A stretch of 64,000 bases of DNA from Rhodoferax sp. AJA081-3. Lineage in GTDB: Bacteria; Pseudomonadota; Gammaproteobacteria; Burkholderiales; Burkholderiaceae_C. Shown here in pieces: positions 9,138 through 17,966 of the stretch; position 1 is the stretch's first letter, and each line of letters starts with the position of its first letter. The stretch lies in assembly GCF_017798165.1 (NCBI RefSeq), contig NZ_CP059068.1, positions 3,906,001 through 3,970,000 on the forward strand, in the 5' to 3' direction. Below the pieces are notes generated by a model. That model had not been told where the DNA came from and did not search any database. It worked only from the letters and a program-made list of their open reading frames with translations. Position numbers and translations under genes: made by a program.

Positions 9138-10496
9138 TCAGCGCTGTTGCTTTTCCAGCTTGTACTGCTCTTCCTTCATTTTCTTGCGAGACACATTCCA
9201 CTCGGCATTGTCTTTGGAGTCTAGCTTCGAAGCCTGGCTGCGCGACTCGGCTTCCATCGCGGCTAGGGCTGGAGCCGGTGCGGCGGCGCTACCCAAGGAG
9301 ACGGCCTTGTCGGCCAGGTAGTTGCTGTTGGCCTGCATCACCTGCTTGGCTTCTTCCACCTTGCCGCTGTCGCGTAGCCGCAGGGCCTCTTTGCTCATCT
9401 CGTTGGATACCTGTTGCACAGCCGATTCCATGACCTTCTTGTCCGTGGCCTTGGCAACTGCCTCGGTCGATGCGCTAAAGCTGACCGCAACCGCACGGCT
9501 CATGTTGTCCTTGCTCTTGCTCTGCATGTTCAGATACGAGACATCGACCGCGGCCAGGTCCATTTGGGCGCCTGCTTTTCCGGCGGGCACTTCCACTTCC
9601 AGCACCACATATTTCTCCTGCTGGCTGTAGAGCTGGTTCATGCGCAGGCGCACCACGCCGTTGGTGATTTCACCTTCACGGCCCAGAATACGCACGGGGC
9701 GAATGCCGTGTTTGAGCCGAATGGTCAGTTCCACCTCTTGCGCCACGACCGAGCCCACATCGCCAAACTCGCGCTGAAAGATGCGTACCAGGTCGCGCGA
9801 GTTTTCAACAAACGCATGGTTGCCATCGCTGTTGGCGGCCAGTTGTGTCATCAGGTCTTCGTTGTAGGACGTGCCCAGCCCAATGGTCGTGACGCTGATG
9901 CCCTGGCGCGCCAGCATGGCGCCCAATTGGCCCAGCTCGGCGGGTGAACTGGGGCCAATATTGGCCTGGCCGTCCGACAGCAAGATGACGCGGTTGACGC
10001 GGGTCTTGTCCAGGAACTTGTGCACCTCGGCCGCACCCTTGCTGACACCGGCAAACAAGCCTGTGCCACCGGCCACGCGGATATTGTGAATGGCTTGTGT
10101 GATGCGGGCCTTGTCCGACACCTTGGTGGCGGGCACCACCACGTCGACCGTGTTGTCAAACGCCAGGATGGCGACGATGTCGTTGCTGCCCAGCCCATTC
10201 ACGGCCATGGCGGCGGCCTCTTTGGCGCGATCGATGCGTTCGCCCGACATGGAGCCGGACTTGTCAATCACGATGGCCACATTGGCCAGTGGTCTATCGC
10301 CCTGGCTCGCCAGCTCAAAGCCGGTGAGCGCCACCTTAAGGAATGCGGTCTGTGCCTTGCCCGCTTGCACCACTGGCGTGGCCAGACTGGCTTGGAAGTC
10401 TATGGTCTTGGCCTGTGCGCCGTGTGCGGCCAGCAGGGCGGCGGTCAGCACCTGCAATAGATGGCGCCAGCGGGGGAGAAGGGGAACGGTTTTCAT
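9138..10496 (-). CDS. Exported von Willebrand factor A domain protein
   Basis: 452-residue protein with an N-terminal signal peptide (hydrophobic about 12-28, Ala-rich cleavage region ending near AHGAQA). The VWA domain begins near residue 65 and carries the metal-binding MIDAS motif DKSGSMS, a later TGLF threonine and the LSDGQAN aspartate. The C-terminal third is Ala/Lys/Glu rich and ends in a basic helix (RKKMKEEQYKLEKQQR). The family is related to YfbK-like VWA proteins, whose function is poorly known. It is the first gene of an operon with the kinase and response regulator, transcribed towards lower coordinates. Confidence 0.85.
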   Translation of the reverse strand: MKTVPLLPRWRHLLQVLTAALLAAHGAQAKTIDFQASLATPVVQAGKAQTAFLKVALTGFELASQGDRPLANVAIVIDKSGSMSGERIDRAKEAAAMAVNGLGSNDIVAILAFDNTVDVVVPATKVSDKARITQAIHNIRVAGGTGLFAGVSKGAAEVHKFLDKTRVNRVILLSDGQANIGPSSPAELGQLGAMLARQGISVTTIGLGTSYNEDLMTQLAANSDGNHAFVENSRDLVRIFQREFGDVGSVVAQEVELTIRLKHGIRPVRILGREGEITNGVVRLRMNQLYSQQEKYVVLEVEVPAGKAGAQMDLAAVDVSYLNMQSKSKDNMSRAVAVSFSASTEAVAKATDKKVMESAVQQVSNEMSKEALRLRDSGKVEEAKQVMQANSNYLADKAVSLGSAAAPAPALAAMEAESRSQASKLDSKDNAEWNVSRKKMKEEQYKLEKQQR

Positions 10497-10589
10497 GGGA
10501 GGCTCCTGAAATGAAGGGTATCGCAGTGATGAAGGGTCATTGCAAGGCCAGTGTTTCGGATTCTCCCTTTTAGGTGGTGAAGCAAAGTT

Positions 10590-10611
10590 GAGAAATTTGT
10601 GAGAAATTTGT
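10590..10611. promoter_or_regulatory. Tandem 11-base direct repeat, candidate response-regulator site
   Basis: Two perfect copies of GAGAAATTTGT lie back to back, 94 bases upstream of the VWA gene start. OmpR/PhoB-family regulators bind direct repeats with 11-base periodicity, and the E. coli CreB site also uses that period. Autoregulation of the VWA-kinase-regulator operon from here is inference. Confidence 0.45.
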
Positions 10612-10640
10612 ATGCGGGTGGCCCAGCGACCGCGCGCAAT

Positions 10641-11618
10641 TTAGGCGATGGGCAAACCGCCGCGAGCCTGGGACAAGGTGTCATGCAGGTCCAGCACGTC
10701 GCGGGCTTCGAGGTGCACGACGCCGTTGCCTACGCTTTCCAGGAAGCTGCACGCGGCGTGGGACTTGGCCGCCGCTTCGTAGTCGGCGATCCAGGCGTTG
10801 CGAAGCGGTAACCGATCCGCAGCCACGGGCCACACACCGGGGCGCGGCCGCATAGGGCTCTGGATGCCGATGCGCCAAGGCTTGGCGGTAAGGCGCGCAC
10901 GAAAGCATTGCTGGTTCAGGCACATGGCCACGTACAGTGGGTCGGTGCCCAGCGCAGCGAAAAACTCCGCGACGGCGGGCTCGTTGGGTTGGAAGAGCCT
11001 GTGTGTTGCGGCCACACGCAGGCCCGCTGGCGTCTTGTACACGCGGAGATTCCAGTCGGGGTGCCGGGCCACGAATGCGGCGATACGTTTACGAGCGGCT
11101 TGCTCGGCTCCACCGGCAGCAGCCTGTACCAAACGAAAAACGGGGCTAACCAGCGCAAAACCCAGCAGCAGTGTCAATACCACCAGGCCAATGCCGACCG
11201 CGCGCGAGCCACTCAGCCAAGCCGCCGCGCCACTGAGCAGTAACAGCGTCAGCATGAAGGCTGCGGTAAACCGCAGCGGCTGCCCATTCGGAAAATCGAT
11301 GTCCGCAAACAGCACGTTGGGTGTATTCAAACAGCGTGCCCCATACGAATTGCGGGTAATGATGGTCTCGCCCTGGCGGTCCACAATTTCCTCACGGATC
11401 GGCACGCCCGCCGCCCCGTTGTAGGGAATCTTGGGGTCGATGCGGGCCAGCTTTTCGCCGGACAAGATGCGGTCCAGCGCCTGCTTGACGCGCACATCGG
11501 CGCTTTGCTGCGCGTCGGCCAAGCTGGTGTCGGACCAACCAAAACGGCGCACCGTGACCTGGCGGCCTCTTGCTCGGTGTTGCAGGCGGCTCTCAGCCCA
11601 GAATTGGGGGACGATCAT
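10641..11618 (-). CDS. Hypothetical membrane protein
   Basis: 325-residue protein of unknown function. It starts MIVPQFWAE, and a charged N-terminal region of about 105 residues includes the motif TRNSYGARCLNTPNVLFADIDFP split around residue 95. Two hydrophobic segments follow (about 117-135 and 140-160), then a soluble C-terminal half rich in Arg and aromatic residues. The conserved look of the N-terminus and the long intact frame support a real gene, but I cannot name a family with known function. Repeat copy R1 lies just upstream of its start. Confidence 0.65.
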   Translation of the reverse strand: MIVPQFWAESRLQHRARGRQVTVRRFGWSDTSLADAQQSADVRVKQALDRILSGEKLARIDPKIPYNGAAGVPIREEIVDRQGETIITRNSYGARCLNTPNVLFADIDFPNGQPLRFTAAFMLTLLLLSGAAAWLSGSRAVGIGLVVLTLLLGFALVSPVFRLVQAAAGGAEQAARKRIAAFVARHPDWNLRVYKTPAGLRVAATHRLFQPNEPAVAEFFAALGTDPLYVAMCLNQQCFRARLTAKPWRIGIQSPMRPRPGVWPVAADRLPLRNAWIADYEAAAKSHAACSFLESVGNGVVHLEARDVLDLHDTLSQARGGLPIA

Positions 11619-11640
11619 TGTGGTCTATATGAATGTAATG

Positions 11641-11693
11641 CGCTATAAATAGTATAGCTATATAGGCTTATATCACGGGGGCTAGGGTCCAAT
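11641..11693 (-). repeat. Intergenic repeat copy R1
   Basis: Minus-strand copy of the family centred on TAGCCCCCGTG; read on that strand it begins ATTGGACCCTAGCCCCCGTG and continues into an AT-rich tail with CTAT/ATAG inverted motifs. It sits in the divergent gap between the hypothetical membrane protein and the macroglobulin gene. I see nothing else in the rest of that gap (11694-11890). Confidence 0.8.
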
Positions 11694-11906
11694 CTGACCA
11701 CAAGGCTTCTTGGTTGCAAGCCATTGAGGGCAGGTTGGTTTCCACCACGTGCCACTATGGATTGCTCACGTCTACCTCGCCAGCATACCCGCGTGTTTGC
11801 ATGGATGCGTCTGGAGATTCTCAACCGCTGGACCACGCTACGATAGCGCGCTTGGCGCCGGGCAAGTCTTTTGCGCCATACCACCACAATTGAGGGAGAT
11901 GGTTTG

Positions 11907-14900
11907 ATGCAAAGCCTGCACGAGAAGGTGAGATTGGCTGGCGCGTGGTTTTGGCGCGCGGTTTTGTTGGCGCTGTCACCCGTCGCCTGGCTGCTGCGTC
12001 AGGTGGTCGGCAGCCCAAATTGGCAGGCACCGGAATGGTTGCAGTGGGCCACCGAGCGCTTGGCGCCACTGGGGCGCAAGGCGCAAGACCAAGCGGCCTG
12101 GGTTGCATTGGCGGCTGCGTTGGCATTGGGCGGTGCCTGGGGCGCTCTGCACGGCCCGCAGGGTGGCTGGAAGAATTGGTGGAACTGGCAGACCTTTAAT
12201 GGCGCCAAGGAAGATGCCGCCAAGGTCAGCCTGACCGGCCTCAATCTGACAGGCCCCGAGCGCACGCCCTACGACGGCGACGCCAAACCCCGCCCCGTGG
12301 TGTTGAACTTCTCCGCGTCGGCAGCACCGCTGGCCCGTGTGGGCAAGGAGGCGGTGGATGTGTCGCTGTCCCCCGCATTGGCAGGCAAGTGGACCTGGGC
12401 CACGGTCAACCGCCTGGAGTTTTTGCCCGACCAGGACTGGCCGATTGGCGAGACCTACACCGTGAACCTTGGCCCCAAGGCGCTGGCGCCCCATGTGTCG
12501 GCACAGCGCACGCTGACCTTTCGCTCGCCCGCTTTTGAAGTCGACTTCAAGAACGCCACCTTCTACCAAGACCCAGTCCAGGTGACCTTGCGCAAGGCCG
12601 TGTTTGATGTGGGTTTCTCGCACCCGGTCAACCCCGAGACGTTCGAGAAGCGGCTGCGCCTGGAGGCCGATGGCGCAGCGTCCGGCGTGTTTGCCAAATC
12701 AGGCGATGCGCTCAAATTCACGGTCACCTACGACAAGCTGCGCTTGAATGCATCGGTGCACTCCGAGCCGCTGCCCATTCCACAGGCCTCTGCCAGCATG
12801 GCCCTGCGCATCGCGCCGGGTGTGGTGGCGCAGCGCGGTGGCAATGCAACCAGCCAGGAGACGGTCAAGGCGGTGGCGATCCCCGGTCTGTTCAGCCTCG
12901 ATATTGCCGAACTCAAACAAATGATCGTGACGGCCGACACTGGCGAGCCCGAGAACGTGTTGCAGATCACCGCTGGCATGCCGGTGCATGAGAAAGAAAT
13001 GGCACGTGGCGTCAGCGCCTGGCTGCTGCCGCAGAAGAATGCGGCCAATGGCAACACGGACGAAGTCTACGCTTGGAGCGACCCCGAAGAAGTGACCGAG
13101 GCCGTGCTGAAGCAGGCCAAGAAAGTTGCGCTGAATGCCTTGCCGGTAGAGCGTGAGATCAACGAAACCCATGCCTTCAAATTTGCGACCGAACCAGGCC
13201 GCTACCTGCTGGTGCGCATCCAAAAGGGCTTGAAGTCTGCCGGTGGTTACCAGCTAGGCGCCACACGCGACGAGATTATTCGCGTCAAACGCTCGGCGCC
13301 CGAGCTGGCGATCATGAGCAAGGGCTCCCTGTTGGCTTTGTCAGGCGACAAAAAGCTGCCCATCATCGTGCGCGATCTGCCGGGCGTGAAGCTGGAGATT
13401 GGTCGGCTCTTGCCGCAGCAGTTGCAGCACCTGATCACGCAGGCACAGGGCGACATGACCAAACCCGAGTTTTATGCCGGCATCACACCAGACAACCTGA
13501 CCGAGCGTTTTGAGAAGAAGCTGACCTACAACCAACGGCCTGGCAAGACCCACTACGAGACCATTGATTTCTCGGAGTACCTGAAGGCCGACGCCTCGGA
13601 CCGCCGTGGTGTGTTTGTCGTGTCGGTGCAGGGTTTTGACCCTAAGGCCGGCGGAGCCCCTGAAGGCGAACAAGAGCCGGACAGCCAACGCAACCCCGAC
13701 CAGGAGGGTTATGAGGGTGAGGGCGAACCGCAAGACCCCAGCGAGATGGTCCCACCATCCCAAATGAAAGACCGCCGCCTGGTCATCGTCACCGACCTGG
13801 GCCTGGTCTCCAAACTCGCGGTAGACGGCACGCGTGATGTGTTTGTGCAGTCCATCGCCAATGGGCAGCCCGTGGCCGGTGCCGTGGTGGAAATCTGGGC
13901 GCGCAACGGCAGCGTGTTGTCGACCCAGGTGACCGACGCCACAGGCCGCGCCCGCCTGCCCAGCACGGCCGGCCTGGTGCGAGAAAAAGCGCCGGTGGTG
14001 TTGGTCGTGAAGAAGGCCGGCGACCTGAGCTTCTTGCCGCTGAACCGCGCGGACCGCAATCTGGACCTGTCGCGTTTTGATGTGGGTGGCGTGCGTTTTG
14101 CCGGTCTGCCGAACCAGATCCAGGCCTATTTGTTCTCGGACCGTGGCATTTACCGCCCTGGCGACACCATGAACATCGGCATCGTTGCCAAGTCCACCAA
14201 CTGGGCACAGAAGTTGACCGACCTGCCGGTGGAGGTGGAGGTGATTGATGCCCGCGGTCTGACCATCCGGCGGGACAAGCTCAAGCTGGGCGCCAGCGGC
14301 ATGGCGGAGTTCTCACACACCACACAAGACGTGTCGCCCACCGGCAACTACACCGTTAACCTGAACCTGGCGCGTGACTCCGGCTCGGCCAACCCCGGCG
14401 CGCCCGAATCACCCGCGCAGCGCCTGGGCGCTGTCAGCGTCAAGGTGCAAGAGTTCATGCCCGATCGCATGAAGGTATCCGCCAAGCTGTCGACCGAAGT
14501 AGTCGAGGGCTGGATAACACCCAAGGACCTGAAGACGCGCGTCAACGTGCAAAACCTGTTTGGCACACCCGCACCCAACCGGCGTGTAGACGCCGCGTTG
14601 ACGCTGGCGCCCGCCTTCCCGGCCTTCCGCAGCCACCCGGACTACAGCTTCTTTGACCCCAGCCGGGCCAAAGAAAGCTTCCGTGCCGACCTGGAAAATG
14701 GCACGTCCGACGACCAGGGTAATGCCGAGTTCGACTTGGGGCTACAGCGCTACGCCCAGGCCACCTACCAATTGCATGTGCTGGTCAAAGCCTTTGAGCC
14801 CGAGGGTGGGCGCAGCGTGGCGGCAGAGGTCAGCGCCTTGGTGTCCGACCGCCCCTACCTGGTGGGCAGCAAGGCCGATGGCGATGTGGGTTACATCACC

Positions 14901-17900
14901 CGCAACGGTGTGCGCAACGTCAGCTTTATCGCCATCGACCCCAACGCCAAGAAGAAGGCCGTGGGCGACCTGCGCCTGGCGCGCATCGAACGCAAGGTGG
15001 TCTCGGTGCTGGTCAAGCAGCCCAACGGCTTGTTCAAATATGAGTCGCGTGCCAAGGAAAGCGTGCTGAAAGAAGATCCGTTCAGCATCGCGGCCAACGG
15101 TACAAACGTGATTCTGGCCACACAAACGCCGGGCAACTTTGCCTATGCCGTGCGTGATGCCAATGGCCTGGAGTTGGCGCGCGTGGTCTACAGCGTGGCG
15201 GGCACGGGCAATGTGTCGCGCTCGCTGGACCGCAATGCCGAGCTGCAGATGACGCTGAACAAGAAGGACTATGAACCGGGCGACGAGATCGAGATCAGCA
15301 TCCGCGCGCCCTATGCCGGCGCGGGCCTGATCACCATCGAGCGGGACAAGGTGTTCACCCACAAATGGTTCATGACCAAGGACACGTCATCGGTGCAAAA
15401 AATCACCCTGCCCAAGGACTTTGAGGGCAATGGTTATGTGTCGGTGCAGTTTGCCCGCGACCTGGGCTCGAACGAAATCTACATGAGCCCCATGAGTTAT
15501 GGCGTCGTGCCCTTTGCCACCAGCCTGGCCAAACGCACCAACCCGATGACACTGCAGGTGCCCGAGCTGATCAAGCCAGGGCAGACCGCCAAGTTCAAGC
15601 TCGAATCCAAAGTGCCCAGCCGCGCCGTGTTGTTTGCGGTGGACGAAGGCATCTTGCAGGTGGCGCGTTACCAGGCGCCCGATCCGCTGAAGTTCTTCTT
15701 CCAGAAACGGGCGCTGGAGGTCAGCACCCAACAGACGCTGGACCTGATACTGCCGGAATTCAAGAAGCTGATGCAGGCCGCGCCCGGTGGTGATGGTGAA
15801 GGCCAGACCGGCAAACACCTGAACCCCTTCAAGCGCCGCACCGACAAGCCGGTGGTGTTCTGGTCCGGCGTGGTGGACATCAATGGCAGCAAGGAGTTCA
15901 GCTACACCGTGCCAGAGAGCTTCAACGGCAGCCTGCGGGTGATGGCCGTCACCATCAACGACGACACGGTGTCGGCCGCCACCAAACAAACCGTGGTGCG
16001 CGGCGATGTTGTGCTGCTGCCCAATGTGCCGGTGGCGATCACCCCCGGCGACGAGGTTGAAATCGGCGTGGGTGTGGCCAACAACACCAAGGGTTCGGGC
16101 AAGGATGCGGCGCTGGCATTGGCCCTGACCGTGTCCCCCGGCTTGGAGGTGGTGGGCCCCGCCACACAGCAACTGAAGGTGAGTGAGCGCTCAGAGGTCG
16201 CCACCAAGTTCCGCTTGCGTGCCAAGCCCGGTGCGCAAGCAGTGCTGGGCTCGGCCAGTGTCATCTTCACCGCCCAAGTGGGCGAGGCCAAGGCCCGTTT
16301 GTCCACGGATGTCAGCGTGCGCCCGGCATCGGCCTTTGTCACGCTGGTGCAAACCGGGATGTTCCGTGGTGACGCGGAGATCAAATCGCAGGCCGATATG
16401 TACCCCAACTTCAAGCGCAGCGAGGCCGCATTGTCGTCCTCGCCGTGGGCCTTCTCCACCGGCTTGATGCAGTACCTGGAGGTGTACCCCTACGGTTGCA
16501 CCGAGCAGATCACCAGCCAGATATTCCCGGCCGTGCTGCTGGCGGCGCAACCCGGCGTGGCCGAGCAACTGCAGAAGATGAACCAGCAAGGTGGCAAGGC
16601 GCCGGACCCTAAAAAGTCGTTCGAGCGTTACCTGGCACAGGTGCGTGCACGGCAAACGGCCGATGGCGGCTTTGCCATGTGGCCGGGCGGACCGTCGGAC
16701 CTGTTTGCCACCACCTATGTCGTGAACCTGCTGGTAGAAGCCAAGGACCGCAAGTTTGCCGTGCCCAACGACATGCTGCAACGGGCCAATGTCAGCCTGC
16801 AAACCCGCATTGCCGAGGTCAACAACCGCTACGACTACACCTGGCGCGTTCAGGCCCAGGCCGCCTATTTGTTGACACGCCAGGGGGTGGTGACAACGGC
16901 AGCACTGACCAACCTCAACGAGGGCCTGCGGCAAATGACTGCCAGCGCCAGCAACGACAAACAACGCGAAGCACTGCGCCGCGACCTGGGCGCCGTCTAC
17001 CTGGCGGCCAGCTTCCAGATGCTGAAGCAGGAAAAGATTGCACAAGAGTTGTTGCAACCCGCGCTGAAAGAACTGCTGGCCAACACCGACCCGTGGAAGG
17101 ATTGGTACTGGCGCTACTACTACGACCCGCTGGTGCACCAGTCCACCACGGTGCAATTGTTGGCCCAGCATTTCCCGGCGCAGATCAAAACACTGCCCAT
17201 GGACTACTGGAGCCGCATGGCCACCGCCATCCGCGAGAACTACTACCAGAGCCTGTCCGCGGCCCGCATGTTGCTCGCCATTGATGCCTATGCCAACCTG
17301 GCGGCCCAGTCCGCTGCGGGCAAGGTGGCTATCAGCGCGGTGAATGCGGCCGGTGTGGCCAAGGCGCTGGAGCTGCCCCAGCAACTGGCGCTGGCCAAGC
17401 TGGCCGTGCCGCTGGACAGTACCAAGCTGACCATGAACAACGGCGGTGACTTGCCCTTGTTTTACAGCTGGGCCGAATCCGGCTTTGAGCGCACCGTGCC
17501 CAAAGAGGCCGTCAACAAGGGCCTGGAGATCATCCACGAATTTTTGGATGCCAAGGGTACTGTGGTGACGGAAGCGGCCGTGGGTGATGAGCTGACCGTG
17601 CGGGTGCGCGTGCGCTCCACCGAGCGCAGTGATGTACCCCAGGTGGCACTGGTAGACATACTGCCCGGCGGCCTGGAGCCGGTGTTGTCCGCAGCGTCAG
17701 ATGACGATGCGCCCGACTTGCCCATCTGGCGCCGCCGCCTGGGAGGCAAGAGCAGCTGGAACATCGAATACGCCGACATCCGGGAAGACCGCGTCGTGTT
17801 TTACGGCGGTGTGGAAAGCCGCCTGACCGAGGTGACCTACAAGGTGCGTGCAACCAATATCGGCGAATTCATCGTGCCGGCTGCTTATGCGGAAGCCATG

Positions 17901-17966
17901 TACGAGCGCCGCATCTTCGGCCGCTCGGCCGGTGGCAAATTTGTGGTCAAGTCGGCCGGTAAATGA
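11907..17966 (+). CDS. Bacterial alpha-2-macroglobulin, thioester type
   Basis: 2019-residue protease trap, expected to act in the periplasm. One membrane segment near residues 63-82 suggests an N-terminal anchor; there is no lipobox like that of E. coli YfhM. Macroglobulin-type domains follow, including an acidic, Pro/Glu-rich insert at about 585-625. The thioester motif GCTEQ has Cys1531 and is intact, and the helical thioester domain and C-terminal receptor-like region follow. The start at ATG 11907 is chosen for the GGGAG 8 bases upstream; the frame is open 12 codons further. pbpC overlaps its stop by 4 bases. Macroglobulin-PBP1C pairing is a known arrangement thought to join protease defence to wall repair. 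Confidence 0.93.
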   Translation: MQSLHEKVRLAGAWFWRAVLLALSPVAWLLRQVVGSPNWQAPEWLQWATERLAPLGRKAQDQAAWVALAAALALGGAWGALHGPQGGWKNWWNWQTFNGAKEDAAKVSLTGLNLTGPERTPYDGDAKPRPVVLNFSASAAPLARVGKEAVDVSLSPALAGKWTWATVNRLEFLPDQDWPIGETYTVNLGPKALAPHVSAQRTLTFRSPAFEVDFKNATFYQDPVQVTLRKAVFDVGFSHPVNPETFEKRLRLEADGAASGVFAKSGDALKFTVTYDKLRLNASVHSEPLPIPQASASMALRIAPGVVAQRGGNATSQETVKAVAIPGLFSLDIAELKQMIVTADTGEPENVLQITAGMPVHEKEMARGVSAWLLPQKNAANGNTDEVYAWSDPEEVTEAVLKQAKKVALNALPVEREINETHAFKFATEPGRYLLVRIQKGLKSAGGYQLGATRDEIIRVKRSAPELAIMSKGSLLALSGDKKLPIIVRDLPGVKLEIGRLLPQQLQHLITQAQGDMTKPEFYAGITPDNLTERFEKKLTYNQRPGKTHYETIDFSEYLKADASDRRGVFVVSVQGFDPKAGGAPEGEQEPDSQRNPDQEGYEGEGEPQDPSEMVPPSQMKDRRLVIVTDLGLVSKLAVDGTRDVFVQSIANGQPVAGAVVEIWARNGSVLSTQVTDATGRARLPSTAGLVREKAPVVLVVKKAGDLSFLPLNRADRNLDLSRFDVGGVRFAGLPNQIQAYLFSDRGIYRPGDTMNIGIVAKSTNWAQKLTDLPVEVEVIDARGLTIRRDKLKLGASGMAEFSHTTQDVSPTGNYTVNLNLARDSGSANPGAPESPAQRLGAVSVKVQEFMPDRMKVSAKLSTEVVEGWITPKDLKTRVNVQNLFGTPAPNRRVDAALTLAPAFPAFRSHPDYSFFDPSRAKESFRADLENGTSDDQGNAEFDLGLQRYAQATYQLHVLVKAFEPEGGRSVAAEVSALVSDRPYLVGSKADGDVGYITRNGVRNVSFIAIDPNAKKKAVGDLRLARIERKVVSVLVKQPNGLFKYESRAKESVLKEDPFSIAANGTNVILATQTPGNFAYAVRDANGLELARVVYSVAGTGNVSRSLDRNAELQMTLNKKDYEPGDEIEISIRAPYAGAGLITIERDKVFTHKWFMTKDTSSVQKITLPKDFEGNGYVSVQFARDLGSNEIYMSPMSYGVVPFATSLAKRTNPMTLQVPELIKPGQTAKFKLESKVPSRAVLFAVDEGILQVARYQAPDPLKFFFQKRALEVSTQQTLDLILPEFKKLMQAAPGGDGEGQTGKHLNPFKRRTDKPVVFWSGVVDINGSKEFSYTVPESFNGSLRVMAVTINDDTVSAATKQTVVRGDVVLLPNVPVAITPGDEVEIGVGVANNTKGSGKDAALALALTVSPGLEVVGPATQQLKVSERSEVATKFRLRAKPGAQAVLGSASVIFTAQVGEAKARLSTDVSVRPASAFVTLVQTGMFRGDAEIKSQADMYPNFKRSEAALSSSPWAFSTGLMQYLEVYPYGCTEQITSQIFPAVLLAAQPGVAEQLQKMNQQGGKAPDPKKSFERYLAQVRARQTADGGFAMWPGGPSDLFATTYVVNLLVEAKDRKFAVPNDMLQRANVSLQTRIAEVNNRYDYTWRVQAQAAYLLTRQGVVTTAALTNLNEGLRQMTASASNDKQREALRRDLGAVYLAASFQMLKQEKIAQELLQPALKELLANTDPWKDWYWRYYYDPLVHQSTTVQLLAQHFPAQIKTLPMDYWSRMATAIRENYYQSLSAARMLLAIDAYANLAAQSAAGKVAISAVNAAGVAKALELPQQLALAKLAVPLDSTKLTMNNGGDLPLFYSWAESGFERTVPKEAVNKGLEIIHEFLDAKGTVVTEAAVGDELTVRVRVRSTERSDVPQVALVDILPGGLEPVLSAASDDDAPDLPIWRRRLGGKSSWNIEYADIREDRVVFYGGVESRLTEVTYKVRATNIGEFIVPAAYAEAMYERRIFGRSAGGKFVVKSAGK

